DNA from: Nageia nagi | Taxonomy: Eukaryota > Pinophyta | Assembly: GCA_050084985.1 (NCBI GenBank) | Contig: JBITNC010000002.1 | Coordinates: 36,828,001 to 36,892,000, forward strand | Length of the DNA: 64,000 nt | Direction: 5' to 3' | Part shown: piece after piece, positions 37,884 to 51,272 of the stretch | How the letters are laid out: each line of letters opens with the position of its first letter | Position numbering within the stretch: position 1 is the stretch's first letter | Program-made: the position numbers and the translations under genes | Notes under the pieces: generated by a model | The model's database searches: none | Seen by the model: only the letters and a program-made list of their open reading frames with translations | What the model was told of the DNA's origin: nothing

Positions 37884-38168
37884 CTAGTACACATGTGAAC
37901 CACGACTGACGGCAGCATAGACTAAAGATTGATTTTTGACTTTCCCTTCCCTCCTATGAACCACTATTGCAACTACTGGACTCAAGGCATATTTAGAATT
38001 TGTAGCCAAGATACCCTTTCCTGTCATCGCAGTGATAGATGCTGACACGGACAGGGCTAATGGGTCATATGCAGCTTTACTCAACCTGACTTGCCTAGAA
38101 GTATCATGACACTGAAATGTAGTACTTGTGGGATTATGGGAACTTTCAATCCCATCAGTTGACCGGTC
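37884..38168 (-). other. Unrecognised open frame, possible exon remnant
   Basis: About 95 codons stay open on the minus strand with a coding-like residue mix (SKAAYDPLALSVSASITAMT, ALSPVVAIVVHRREGK). There is no ATG near its left edge. An acceptor-like TTTCAACAG lies about 30 bp upstream. I recognise no family. It could be a terminal exon, a gene relic or chance. Confidence 0.2.
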
Positions 38169-39888
38169 TTACAATCAATAATAGGCCTGTTGAAATATGT
38201 GGATGGCATTATTGCATATGAATGATCGAATGGACGGCTAGATTAGCAATTTTGCATAAACAAAAATGTTTCCACACTAGCGAACAGTGACAAGTGCCGA
38301 GACCAAAGCCCATTATTGCCCTCTCAAACATGGAGATGATTAAGCAGCATTTCTGTACAATGCAATATTTGAAAACTATGTTTTCTAAGTCTCTGACAAT
38401 GGCTTAACAAATTATGTTGTGCATGTAAAAGATTTTTTAGTCAGACGTTATTTTTCACAAACTCTGTGCGTGTGCCTGATTATGGATAAACTGCAACCAT
38501 TGCTCATGATTTCCTCAGTCTTCTCTCATTAACTTCTCACAGCATATCCTATTGAAAATGTAGTTTTTTATTTGGCATCTGCCTATCCAGAAAGCAATCT
38601 GTCGTAAACATGATGGTGTAAATTCAAAACGGGTATGATGCAATGCATCTGGACCATCCCATACCAGGCAGCTTTGTGTGTCCGCTAGACGACACCATTT
38701 ATTTGAACAGTTGTCTAGGAAACATTTGTGATCCTACTCAAATTTATAGCATTCCTTGCGCTTCAACATCAAGGTACTAGGATATTGTCCTATAGTTTTC
38801 ATCAACATTTCCAGTGGACTTGAAAGAATATTTCATGTTTAGCAGGAATCAGAAAAAATAAGATAGGTTTATAATCAACCATAATGTTGAGAATATAATA
38901 GCTTCATAGCAGTTGAAAGCACAGTGAACATCTTTGAATCATTGTTCAAATACCCTTTATTTTAAAGACTCAATAATCTGTGTAACTTACCGCAAATATA
39001 GCAGTTTAACATCAAACAGGGAAGTATGATCGTGCCTACCACAAGCAGACTAAACCTCATACTGATAAATCATATCAGATTCCATTCGATGACTAGGCCC
39101 ACATAACCAAAGGGTATAAGAGAAATTTCATTGCACAAACAATCACCAAGATCATCATCAAAAGAGACAAAATTTCAATCTAAGCATCTTCATTTTTGTC
39201 AACACATTTTACAGTGATGTCAATAAAAAACCATAGATTAGCCATCAATCTTATTAGACAACCAAATCTTTGTTATTAGTCCATTTGAATTCCAACGTCT
39301 ACTGTTTGAATCGGTTTCTGATTCTGGCACCGAGCAATAAATTCATACAATCAAGAAGATAGAGTGGATATACACATTTGAAACCAAGCACTGGAAAACC
39401 AGGGGATTAGACATCATTTAAGCTCTTTAATTGAGAGCCATCTTAAAAGACTACTTGCTAAGTGTAATGAAATCGAAACTGTGACATCGGACAGAAAACA
39501 ACAGTGTGCCGTGGACAACAAAAACACGTATAGGCAAGTGAAACATCCATAGAAAAGGTCAAGGAAACAAAAGTCGGACAAAATAATAAGTGGATTACAT
39601 GTCAAATATTTGACTGGAATTCTAGTGACAGATTTCAAAAAATGGGCTTCCGTGAAAAAAGTTACCCACAATGTAAATAGATTGCTTACATTACATGAAA
39701 AATGAGCACCCTTAAACCATTGAAGATAAAGCAGGGATCACCATCGTTGAAGCTCGACTTCCTGAAGAAGGTATTATGATTTGTAAATATCACAATAAAA
39801 TGTACACTCCCTGAAAAAATTCCTAGTTGGCAGTACTAAGACAACCAACAAATATATAAATTGCATCATCAGTCTTTCCAGAAAAAAG
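38169..39888. other. 3' flank of the trihelix gene
   Basis: No coding frame with support. The part nearest 39888 should include the 3' UTR of the trihelix gene; I could not place a polyadenylation site with confidence. Confidence 0.4.
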
Positions 39889-42022
39889 TTACTCGGTAGC
39901 AACAGATTTATCAGAAGCCAATGTAAGAATTGCATTGGCAAGATTGTTAACAGCACCTATAAGGCCTGTAAGACCTTCTCTACTTATCTCTATCTTTGTC
40001 TCCTCAATCTGCAACTTCTTCTCCTCTACACCTAAAATATCCATGTGTCTCTTGTCCTTCTTTTCTTCACATGCCATCAATGTTTGTGTTAACTGTGCTG
40101 TACTCTCTGCCATAGCTGGGGCTAACCCATGTGTACCTCTCGATACCCTTCTCCTCTTAGCTGATGAGTGTGGAACTTCACTCCCATCGCTCTCGGAACT
40201 ATCTGATATTTCAGCCGAGTAGCCACCTACAGAGAACAAATGATTCTAAACAGATCATACATCATGTAAAACATCAATGGGTTACAAAAAAAAAAGATTC
40301 TTTGTTCCTGAATCTTTTGAAAACACTAAATAATCCATGAAACTTGTCAGTGCGTATGGGGTGAATTACTCAATGTTCTCTTTGATAATATGAACCAATA
40401 TCTCATTTTGTAGGGTCACTAGGGTGTAGCCAGTAAAAACTATTTCAACATAACACACTCGAGACAAAATTTAATGTGAACAAAATTTTAATGTGTTAAA
40501 TTCTTTTTGATGCAACTTATTTATTTGTGCTTTGTCTTTGGACCTTGTGATTTTCAATCTAGGATTTGTTTTCTAAGTTTAGTTTAATCCACATTGGGCC
40601 ATAAGATACAGGATTAATTCGTCTTAGAAATCAACGATCCATGTGAATCTTAAAAGCCAATTGAGAATAAAAGCCATGATTCTTTATTAAGGTCTAAGAT
40701 GCTTTTAAATTTATAAGACTCAAAACGAAAACACCCAGATTGCTTATTAGGACACCCGAATTCAGTGCTTTGTTTAAGAAATTATCCAGCAATGGATACT
40801 AACAGATCAAGGGATCTGGATGAATTGCTTTAGAAATCCTAGTCATCCAAGAATACCTAATGGTTGAAAGAATCATCCAAGTGCAGCCCAAAAGTCTCAC
40901 AAACCTTGGAAAAGGATTTCTCCTACCCAATTAGTCTAGGCACAAAATTGATTCATATCCTCCACTAAAACAAGGAATCGGCATTTACCTTCAGCAGCAT
41001 TGCAGTTCAAACAATGAAACATAAAATGGATTTATTCTATCATCCAACATTCTTGGAAAACGCAAAACCTATATGATAAATTGAATAAGCATTTTCTCTT
41101 TAGTTAGCCCAATAATCACATCCGATTATGAACAAAGAATCAATCTCCCTCCCAAAATCTTGGGCAGCCACACACATAACGAATTTATTATATTATCTAC
41201 TACGCTTGGCGAGTACAAAACCTATATGATCAATCCAATACACAAATTCTCTTCGGGTCTTGTCCAATCCCAATCATATCCAAAAAACATAATATCAATC
41301 TCCTTCCATGAACTAACATTCGAACCAATCGAAAAAGATAAAGCAATGCATTGACGAAATGAACCTGAGGTTGGTCTCTGTTGTTGGTGGACAGGAAATT
41401 CTTGTTGTGATGGTTGTTGAGGAGGAAGCGGTGGTTGTTGTTGTTGTTGTTGCTGCTGCTGCTGCTGTTGTGGAGGAAGAGGAGAAGGAAGGATGAACTG
41501 TTGTTGTTGCTGTTGCTGTTGTTGAGGCATGCCCAAATTCGCCATACCCGAAGAATTCCCAGGAAGAATCCGAGGTGCATATCTTTTGTCCACAACTTCA
41601 TGAAGTCGTTCATAGACCTGATACTGCAGATTAGAAGGCAGCCCTCTCTCTTTCCTTTCATGCTTCTCAAGATGCCAGTATGAGGGCTGATCAGGACCAA
41701 GCTTGTTTTCATATTCCCTAACCTTCTTGTAATCCCTCAGCAAATTGTCCCACTTGTCATTGCACTGGTTCTGGCTCCTGATGCAATTATTCTTGGAGCA
41801 ATAATTCTCAACCCACTTCCATCTGAGCTCTGCAGTCTTGCCCCTCTCCTTATCCCCACCTCTCATTCTTCTCTCATCATCCAGCTTCTTGGCATCCAGC
41901 AAGACCAAGGTCTCATCAAGAGTCCATATGCCCCTCGTGTAACCTTTCCCCTTTTCTCCTCCTCCTGATCCTGATTCAGGATTCTCCACCCTAAATATGG
42001 CACTGGTGGTTGGGTCTGCCAT
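39889..42022 (-). CDS. Trihelix transcription factor, ASR3/SH4-like
   Basis: Two exons: 42022-41365 and 40226-39889, giving 331 residues and stop TAA. Splice sites are CAG|GTTCAT and CTGTAG|GTGGC and keep the frame (phase 1). The start is the first in-frame ATG at 42022; an in-frame TGA lies about ten codons upstream. Residues 29-110 form the trihelix (GT/Myb-like) DNA-binding domain with the tryptophans RGIWT, RWKWVENYC and KWDNLLRDYKKV, followed by the SYWHLEKHERKERGLPSNL block typical of the ASR3/SH4 branch. Two glutamine tracts (9 at 167-175, 12 at 185-196) sit in a Q/P-rich linker. KRRRVSR at 244-250 is a likely nuclear signal, and 270-320 is a predicted charged helix. In known plants this branch acts as nuclear DNA-binding repressors or regulators (ASR3 in immunity, SH4 in grain shattering); the role here is not known. 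Confidence 0.9.
40227..41364 (-). other. Intron of the trihelix gene
   Basis: 1,138 bp, GT...AG, phase 1. No inserted element was recognised. Open frames inside it on either strand are not supported. Confidence 0.85.
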
Positions 42023-43370
42023 GGCAATAGCATTGCCTAGTCTTCTCTTCAATCAAAAATACGAAAAAGAAAGCTCTTCAAGCACTAGAAATGGATTTTA
42101 TAAGGCTAAAAGGGCACCCTTTTCAAGCAATTCTATCAATTAAACCACCTTATAATATTGCATCATTGGAGATGAATCTAGCAATTCTGTTCAATCTAGA
42201 ACTGTTACAATCCATATGCCAAAAATCCCTAGGCCAACGATCCATTTTCAGTCACATGCTGTGTATAAGTCCTAATCGAGTGTAAAACAGCGTGTCTCCA
42301 GTCCCAATACCAACACCCTCAAATTCCATAACCCGCACTCAATTGCTGCAAGCAAGGCCTAGTGGATTGGAACACACCACTCCTACTCAACTTTTAGACC
42401 GTAGCTATTCTCAATTCTCTCTGTAAAATCTCTGAACCATGTAAACTTCTACTACACTATGATTGAAGAGTATAACTCAAGATTCCAATCATAATATATC
42501 CAAATATTATATACACCAACACCTTCTGACTTACTAGCCCTAAAGTCCCAGACGAACCTCAATCATTCCCATATCGCTTGGCATCATCATCATTTCAATC
42601 CAAAACTAAGATTCCCATCACTTTCTACACAATCTCACAATCCTAAATCATCCAAACAATCAACATACTCACTACCCACTACACCTACACCTTGAAACCA
42701 CAACTAGGCCTAAAAGTCTTACTAGTAAAACCCCCTTCCCCATCAAATTTCACAAAACATAGAAAAGGGTATCTACATCAATGAACTCTAACCTCACCCA
42801 TATGATCAAATCTTGATTTTCAGGCCTCCAAGAGGCTCTGGAACCAGGCGAAATGCCACTGCAAAGGAGCACAGACCCACACAAAAGAGGTGGAACTGCC
42901 CCTCCAATTAATCAAATTACATAAATAAATAAAGTCCGGCTCTATGGTTAAATTAAGCCTTTCCCAAAACATTCCCCTAATGATCCGAATGAGTGCAATT
43001 AAATGTATTATTTATGTCTAATTAAAGATTTTGATATTTCATATTATGTGATATATGATTTGATTTGTTTCTCCGTACCCATGAAGCGTAAAGTACTGCA
43101 GGAGCCAGTCAAACATAGTCAACGCCAGGCATCCACTTTACTCATGTCTCTTTCAGTCCTTCATTTGTTGTTTTATTTTATTTTATAAGGAGTTGATAAT
43201 ATTTTATATTATTATTTGTTTTAATGTAGATGGGAGAAGAGACAACTGTATGGTGGGGATGAGATGTGTTTGTAGTAGCAAAAGAAAAAGTTATGATGCA
43301 AAGTACATGTGATAAGGACTCTTTTGGAGCACTCTTTTGGAGTTTCTTGTTTCTTGTTTTTATTTTTTAA
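42023..43370. other. Upstream region of the trihelix gene
   Basis: Should hold the 5' UTR and promoter. A minus-strand TATA-like GTATATAATATTTGG lies near 42500-42515, but its use is not shown. No other gene is supported. Confidence 0.4.
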
Positions 43371-43400
43371 TTTTATTTATTTATTTATTTATTATTATTT
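43371..43400. repeat. (ATTT)n/(ATT)n microsatellite
   Basis: About five ATTT units followed by ATT units. Confidence 0.8.
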
Positions 43401-43959
43401 TTAGTTATTGTTATTCGAGTTTGTATGGGTAGAGTAGAACTATTAATTATAAAAATATATTCGATTTTGAATTTAATTTTTTCCTTTAAAATAATTTGTT
43501 GTCTTGTTAGTTGCTTTCATCATTTGAATTTGGGTATCTTATGGAAACAATTTACTTTATTAATTATAAAAAGATATCAAAGTTTGAGTGTGAATCCTTG
43601 CTATGAAAATAATCAACTTCATTAATCTACATTCATGAATATGTTTGTGATCTTTTTAATTGTAGAGTGCATAAAAGTGTATAAAAATAACATTAAATAT
43701 TTTAATCAAATAATTATCTACAAAAATAATGGTAAATAAGATATATTATTCATAACCGGCTCAACATGGGATTTCCTTTTGTTATACTTATGTTATTGTT
43801 CTTTGAGTTATCACTTGATTTGATAGCTATTAGTTGTAGCTTGTCAGTTGTGTTTCAACCATTAGTTGGTTATTAAGTGAGTTAGCATAACTTTATTTGA
43901 CATATATGTAATGGACTTTTTGAAACAGGTAAGAACATATCAAATCATTCTTTCATATT
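43401..43959. other. No gene seen
   Basis: AT-rich sequence, no supported gene. Confidence 0.4.
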
Positions 43960-44560
43960 ATTGAAGACATTGAGGTTAATGAAGAATATGTAATGATGGT
44001 CTTTGTCTAATCTCTAGAAAAAATGGTAATGAATGGTTTTCTTCCTTTCTCGATTTATCTATTGCCAATTGATAAGATCTTAAAGATGTTTTTCTTATAA
44101 AGGAAGGAGATAAGAAGAACAAGATTTATATGCTAAATGAATTTGCAAATATCAATAAAAAGAAAAATAAATATGTGAGGGAATTTGAAATAAGAATCAC
44201 GAAAGGTTAGAAATAGACTTCCACCTAACCTTAGACTTAATTATGATGTCAACAAATGTTATTATATGATTGCATTTGACATTGAATTTAACTATAATCT
44301 TAAATACATGAATACAACTTAGCTAGATAGAATTATGGAACAAGCCATAAGAATGGAGGCAAATAGGGTTGATTCAAGAAACATCAAGCTAAATCAAGAA
44401 GATAAATCTCAAGCAAATAATAGAATGTAAACAAATTTTAAAGTTAAGGATATCTTGAATGATCCTATCACTAGACTATATAATCATATCGTTGAAATGT
44501 TGAACAATATGAACTAAAGGATCATTAAGATGGAAGATAAGGATACCAAGCCCATGCTTA
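43960..44560 (+). pseudogene. Ty3/gypsy gag relic
   Basis: Plus-strand frames show a decayed retrotransposon gag (capsid) region: NGFLPFSIY near 44030, LNEFANI and KNKYVREFEIRIT near 44130-44200, then MIAFDIEFNYNLKYMNTT and DRIMEQAIRMEANRVDS near 44265-44375. Order and spacing match the plant gypsy gag domain. Stops and frame changes disrupt it. No protease or RT follows on this strand, and the nearest pol relic (45.2-45.8 kb) is on the other strand and so belongs to another element. Confidence 0.7.
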
Positions 44561-45229
44561 CACATGTACAAGATAATGTTAGGTTTAATAAGTTTCCTTT
44601 TAGAGACCTTTCAATAATATTTCAAATATCAATTAGAATCAAAAGAGCGATAAAGATAAATGACCTATAAAACCTCCGAACCCATTAAGGGTAAATAATA
44701 TGGTTGTTAATTATCCTTTTTTTTGTGGGGCTTATTCGAAGATTCACAAGGAAGTTCATATATACTATTTTTGAGCCTATGTATATGGTTTATAATTAGT
44801 TTGTGAAAGCAAGTTCATCACAAGAAGATCCATTAGTTAATATAATGTGGGTGGAGGAACATGAAAACATCGTAATGATGAAATGAGAAGAAAAGTCTCA
44901 TATGCAAGATAAAATGGCACTGAGATATGATTTGATGAGTAAATAAAGGTTGTTCCACCAAAAGAACAGATTGAGGAACTAGAAAGAATTATGATAGTGG
45001 AAGCCAAGAAATGATGCAATCGTAGGTTTAGACGTGTCAACTCCCAATACGAAAGGAGGAAAGGATAACTCTCAAGGTAAAGATCTAATTTCTCAAAAGG
45101 TTGGAACTCAAGTTAATAATTCCTACGAAAATCAGATGTCAAATATCATTTGCATTGATACTAAAAATTGATTAAATAATTAATTTAATATCATTTGCAT
45201 TGATATTATTGAGATTGATTTTCTTGTGG
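44561..45229. other. No gene seen
   Basis: Probable decayed downstream part of the gag-bearing element. Nothing assignable. Confidence 0.35.
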
Positions 45230-45800
45230 TATCTTCTCTAATACTTTATGATCATTGGTGAGTGAAGTTAACATATGCAATGGTTGAGGATGGTTATCAA
45301 TTTGACGTATAAGATGCCTTTCTCATCCAATTTAAGGAGTAGTATCTAGGCATGAGTATTGATACCAATCACCTTCTTAAGGTATGACACATGAAATTTT
45401 AGGTAGATCTTGAAAGTAGGTGGTAACTTTAGCTTGTAGATGACCTCACTAATATTTTAAATGACTATGTACAACCCATATGTTTTGAAAGGGTTTCTAT
45501 TAACCCTTCAATTTTAAATATGTCTACTTATAGGGCTAAAGATGTATTAAGACGATGTCCCCCACTTTGAACAACAATTGAAGAATTGGTTTCTTTATTA
45601 TAATCTAATTTATGGCTAAATTTTCCTTAAGGGTTCATATAACTATGGTGCAATTGACTAGAACAAAGTTCATTACATTTAGCTTGGAGCTTCCTAGTAG
45701 GTATCGCAACACAAACAATGGTGATTGGTAATACATACTTCATATGGTGGTGGTTGGCATCTTGAAGGAGGAATGAGATAAAATGTGTTATACCCTCATT
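45230..45800 (-). pseudogene. Ty3/gypsy integrase C-terminal relic (chromovirus-like)
   Basis: Minus-strand translation gives KVGDIVLIHL (near 45570), EVIYKLKLPPTFKIYLKFHV and SYLKKVIG (45450-45380), then decayed sequence where a chromodomain would follow. These are hallmarks of the integrase tail in chromodomain-bearing gypsy elements, where the chromodomain guides integration into heterochromatin. An upstream PPYEVCITN-like piece (near 45760) suits the end of the integrase core. Several stops; inactive. Confidence 0.75.
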
Positions 45801-47169
45801 TTGCAAGAAGAATCCATTAAATTCAATAAGGTTGCTCATTAGAAAAGAAGCATATAAGATAGATTTCAAGATATATATTAATTGCTTCAATTTAACTATT
45901 TGTCTATAATTGATAAGTTAAGTTGTATTTTAAGTGGATACATTACTATTTGAAATAATTCCTCAAAGCGTACCAATGAAGGTGGAGTCATAATTATTAA
46001 TTTACAAATAATTTATACCAAAATTATCATTTTTTTAGGGAATCATAATGAGAGGATCACAATGGGTTAGGTCATTAATCGATGATTTTCAATTTTTATA
46101 CATATAAAGATTAAAAATGGTAACCCAAGAGACAATAAGGCTAAGAGTATGCATTTTTTGCAACCCTCTAATATACATTAAGAATTGATAAATAATATTC
46201 TACTTAGTATCTCATCGCACTAATTAAGAAGTATGCATCTTATGCTCGTAGATGTAGTATCCATCTATTTCTCAAGGACACGAGGGCAATCTTATGCTTT
46301 TTTTTTTATATATATATACTATATGAATTATATGCTTAATAGCTTATCTATATCTAAGTTTTGGTTCATTCCTTATGAAGCCTCCTAATATATGTAAGGT
46401 TCATGGAAGCTCAAAACCTTAGGTTATTTACTTTAGGATAAACTTTGATAGGTCACACAAACCAAGGGATTTAAAAGAATGTTAAAAGCTTATCAATCTC
46501 TCCATAAACTTATTTACTTGACTCCAATTGCTGTAACAGCATGATCAAATGCAAGAAATTCTTCCTTAATTTGGATGACAATCATAAAAATGAGATACAA
46601 CTTGACAACCAAAAAACTCTATTCAATATTTGGCGGAAGCATGCTACCATTTTATACGTAATCTTAGACATAATTTTTAAAGTATTGACCAACTAGTTGA
46701 TATAAGAACTAAAATTGTAAGAAAATTGCCACTATTACAATGACAAGGAATCAAATATTAATTGTTATCTTTAGTTGGCATAGCCCGAGCTTAATCCAAT
46801 CAATCTACACCACCTCACAAACACATTTAAAATGGATGACCTGTGCATGCTTTTAAAATTCCACTTCCCACAGTACTTTCAAATCCTTCGAGCTTTTATG
46901 CAGTATTTGCTTGGAAGAGCTTCTGTGTTTGTGTTTTTATTATTAATACTAGACAAACAGTTGATTGTATTATTAAGATTAGGCAAACAGTTGATTCGAA
47001 GGCAGTGATATGATACCTGGCCTCAATTTCTGGATTCTCTACCCTTGTTCAAAATTGTATGACCAGTATTTCCAAGTCTGTGGAATACCTCTCTTAATGT
47101 CAATGTTGTTTTCAGTGACAGGAGATAAGCCATTTTTGATTTCATTCTCATTCTCTGTCTCCATTATGA
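45801..47169. other. No gene seen
   Basis: Likely further decay of the minus-strand gypsy element on the left, then unassigned sequence. No motif was recognised. Confidence 0.35.
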
Positions 47170-47511
47170 TCATGTCCAGAACAAGAGGATCTTTTGATTT
47201 CGAAGGAAAATTATGATGCGGAAGAACTACTCAGCAACACAGTGAAAACACTCATACACAAAGCACATCTTGACTCAAATTTCCTTAACCAAATATCCCC
47301 ATGCCATATTCCCAAAATCATTGCTAAATGTAGCAGGTTAGATGTTCAAATAGTGCTGTGGTTCTTCCACTGGTCTAGCCAGCTCCATGGCTTCCAGATC
47401 ACAGTCGAATCCTACTACACGCTTATTCAAACCGCAAAAACTCTTATACATCACTACATCTCCAACCACTGCAATAAGAAATATTATGGGTCAATTTTTA
47501 ACCAAATCTAA
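47170..47511 (+). pseudogene. P-class PPR N-terminal fragment
   Basis: An open frame from 47170 to 47511 reads like the start of a P-class PPR protein: EELLSNTVKTLIHKA, ISPCHIPKIIAKC, then VLWFFHWSSQLHGFQITVES and YYTLIQ. The pattern of a helical leader followed by FFHWASQ...H...ESY is common in mitochondrial P-class PPRs that bind RNA. A stop precedes it in frame, no ATG sits at a sensible place, and no further repeats follow, so it is a fragment. It is unlike the PLS fragments elsewhere in the window. Confidence 0.55.
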
Positions 47512-49854
47512 TGGTCTGCTTGCCTAAATTAATTTCTAGAACAATATGCACTAATGGAGCTAACGTGACACTAATTTTAGTAAATTAAAAATTTTATTGT
47601 CTACATTTGTCCCCACCTTGCATGGTGGGTTAGCTACAATAAGTAGTGCTAGCATGCCATGTAAAATCTATTAAAAAGGATTTAATAAAGTAAAAAAATT
47701 GAAGTATCTACATTTGCCAGTAAAATCTATTAAAAGGGTGCATGATTTATAAGTGATCAATCCATGGACCCGATTGTTTGTGGGTATTGTTGTGAACTTT
47801 GTAATTGCATGAGAGATCATTAGCTCTTATAAAGAACATTGTCAAAAAGATGAAGTTCCTTCTAAGTTATTTATTTGCTTTACCACTAGTAGCATGTTTG
47901 TGCGAGTATTTGCTTCAGTCCTCGTGCCCCTAGAAAGCCCTTCCTGTTTTACAATGTTTTTAGTTCTTTTCGGTTTTGATGCTTGTTTAAGGATTTCCAA
48001 AAATTCACTAAACGTTGTTCTTATGTTGATGTTGATAATGCGATGATGAGGATTACCAAAGATGCATGGCAACCCCTAAGCCCGATTTCTGTTGTTTACC
48101 AATGAGGACACCTAGAGCTCATGGTGATCCCTTTTTGTATGACGGTAGTGATGAAGCTTCAGTATTGACAGTACTATTGCTTCTTAGCGAATAATACTTT
48201 GTCTGAAGAAGATAATGCTTTGTCCTGAAGATGATAATATTTTGTCCTGAACATGATGATGAGTGACATGCCTCCAAGTTGAAATGCTAGACTAATGCAG
48301 TACTGATTTTTATTCGTTGTTGCTCATTTCGTGTTCCTCAGGCTCATGTGCAGATGTCCAATTTGTACAGGACGAATTGTATTGACTTGTATGATTGCTG
48401 CAAGTCGTTTCTGTGCTTTCAATCTAGTTGCCTTATTCTGTCCAATGCATACAGGCATGAACTATACGAACTTATATAAATTGCACTCATTTGATTTGTC
48501 TGCTACGGCACTATCAATCTGATTCTATCTAATGTGTACATGTATGAATTGCACAGAACGTGCTAATTTCTATGATATTCCTTACTCTTTATTTAAATTT
48601 TATTGTCAGCCTAATTTTGCTTGCCCTGTTCAATTCGTATCTGTAATTACCATACCATCCTATATGAACTGCTCTTCATAAACCAGATTGTAGAAGAGCT
48701 AGAGTGGGATAAAACAGTAATTAGATAGCCCTGCCTTGTAATAGATTTGCTTTATACAACTCAATCCATGCAATAAATATTCTGAGTACATACTGCCAAC
48801 TAGGAGCTTCTCAAGACATGGGAAGCTTGCAGCCCAAAGGAAGATGAATTCAATACTTGGTATGCGATTACATAGGCACATATGGGAACTATATTAGAAT
48901 CTATAAGGATGCAGTGGGCACACGTCAAGAAAGATTTGAAAGCGCCTCCAGAACACAACACTACATGGCACACAATCTCTAACCCAAGCAACTAACTCGA
49001 TGTACCAAATTGGAAGTGATTACAGAAAGCAATTCTCATGTGGTCCGGCTGTAATTCAAACCACTAAACCTTAAGGATAGAGCAACCAGTAACAACCATT
49101 ATTCATTTCATAAAAGAAATCAATTTATGGTATCAAATAAATCGACATTTGCAAGACTCCCACATACATAAACTATGTTTTAAACATTTATCCATATTAC
49201 CAGATTTTTAAAATGTTGAAAATGAGTATAAAAATGAGCATATTACTAGTAGCAGCTATGAAACAAATCCATATTTACATTGAATACCAAAACTGAATTC
49301 TGACCCTGGTAACATTGATATTGTTGCAACTTACAATTCAGCTTGTAGAAAAAACAGAAATTGAATGCAAATAATACGTTTATAACACAATAACAGTAAC
49401 TGATAGCAGCATGAAACAATCTAACTGAGCAGTTAAAAATAGAATATTGTGCACAATTTGTCAATTCCAGAAAAATTGAATAAGTTTGCAATGAAGAGAT
49501 CTATCTTCTAAGAGAGTTGTTGCCACTTCAAATACAACTTCCTAAATATTCAAAGATGCCAATTAAGACATGAATTCTCGAATGATGAATATGGACTTGG
49601 CCTTTATTCCTATAAATATGCAAATCTAGCTAATGCACTATTCCCTGTAATGTGCAACTGACTATCCATATCATAAAGTTAGATCCATTCAAATTAAATA
49701 TGAGTGAGCAGTTATGCAGGATCATATCATGTATATAAAACTACATGGCATTGCATCTCCAGATTAGATGCCATACAATGTATCTTTTATTGAGCTAATT
49801 CTTATGCCAAATCACAAAACTCAAATGATCTTGAATTATTTGGAATTTGATTTC
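47512..49854. other. No gene seen
   Basis: No coding frame with support. At 48340-48560 phrases like CCAATGCATACAGGCATGAACT recur loosely two or three times. Confidence 0.4.
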
Positions 49855-50895
49855 AAAAGTGCTGGTCACAGCCTTCCAATCAAGTGACAAATCATAAAAT
49901 TTCCCTAGAGTATTGATCTCGATGGACTCCCTAGGTTGCAATGAAAACAAATTCAAATAATCTTCATTTAAATAACAGACTAAATAAATGGGTAGGACCT
50001 CCTAGTAATCGGACCTACCCACCATCCCCTTAGTCTCTATCCTAAGTATGAAGTGTGGAGTTTCACTCCTTCAAACTAGATTGTGCAGAAGCTCAACCGG
50101 CATATACCTTTGCTGGGAAAGAGGGCTTAAACACCTATTTTCATAATTCTATTTTCCTAAGCAATTTATTGTTATTAGCAAACCTGGTAAAGTCCTTGTG
50201 ACATGAATTCAGAATCTAATCACAATCATCCAGTCAAGCGCCAAATCATAACAATGCCCTAGGGCCTAGAGTACTGATCTCGGGGGGCTCCCTAGGTTGC
50301 AAATGAAAACGAATTAAGTAATGCAGATTAGATAACAGACTAAATAATATGGGTAGAAGCTCCTCGTAATCAGATCCACCAACCATGCCTTGGTCTCTAT
50401 TTTAAGTGAGGAGTTTGACTCCTCCAACCTAGACTCTGCAAAAATTCGACCGACATATACCCTGACTGAAAAAGAGGGCTTCACCACTATGATAGTAATT
50501 TCTGTTTTACTGACCAATCTATAGTTATTAGCATACGTGGTAACTCTTGAAGTCCTTGTAACATGAATTCAAAAGTGCTGATCAAAACCTTCCAATCTAG
50601 TCATAATAATTAAGGGACTCCCTAGCCTGCAAATGCAAACAAATCTAAGTAGTCTCCGCTAGGTTGCAAATGCAAAAACAATTACGTAATGCAGACTAGA
50701 TAACAGATGAAAAATCCACTCACCAAGCCTTAAGTGTCTATTTTCAGTATTAAGTATGGATTTTGAATCCAAAATAGACTCTGCAGAATCTCAACTGACA
50801 TATACCCTTGCTGGAAAAGAGGGCTTTACTGCCTATGTTAGTAATTTCAGATGCACTGATAAATTAACAGTTTTTAGAATACCTGTTGAAATAAG
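49855..50895. repeat. Three tandem copies, about 350-bp unit
   Basis: Anchors ATATACC...GAGGGCTT near 50101, 50453 and 50800. Each unit holds GATAACAGACTAAATAA- and GACTCCCTAGGTTGCAAATG-like phrases. Noncoding. Confidence 0.8.
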
Positions 50896-51040
50896 AGAAT
50901 AAATGTTGAATACTTCTCTAAAAGAAAGTCTATTCTTCCAGTGTGAGATTACCAAAACAACAGAGATGGCAGCTTAAATAGGGGGCATGCTATAAGTGTA
51001 AGTAACCATTCATTGAAAAAACAAACTCTTATGTCAAATG

Positions 51041-51128
51041 CCACGCAACCCTTATGGATACATGGTAATATAAAATTGGTAATAAAAAACATCCTTAAAT
51101 TAGACCACGCAACCCTTATGGATACATG
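51041..51128. repeat. 24-bp perfect direct repeat
   Basis: The same 24 bases beginning CCACGCAACCCTTATGG occur at 51041-51064 and 51105-51128. Confidence 0.85.
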
Positions 51129-51259
51129 CATGAGATAATTAATTTGACACATTGCAAACTGGAATAATGTAATGTCAATGGATTGATAATTCTTTATAAA
51201 ATCAAGCCAACCATACAATTTATATGAGTGCATAGAAACCAATGTTACAACCGAATATG

Positions 51260-51272
51260 CCCCCCCCCCCCC
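51260..51272. repeat. 13-base C run
   Basis: A run of 13 C, present in copy A only; copy B has a short CCCC at the matching place. Confidence 0.9.

Noticed and set aside
39935-40222. Plus-strand open frame opposite trihelix exon 2
   Set aside because: Shadow of the real minus-strand exon; no start context or family.
41222-41364. Extension of trihelix exon 1 past 41365
   Set aside because: A good GT donor at 41364 and a frame-matched acceptor at 40227 give a better C-terminus; the extension is intron.
41414-41683. Plus-strand frame rich in leucine opposite the trihelix exon
   Set aside because: It is the reverse reading of the CAA/CAG glutamine tracts; the minus-strand gene explains the openness.
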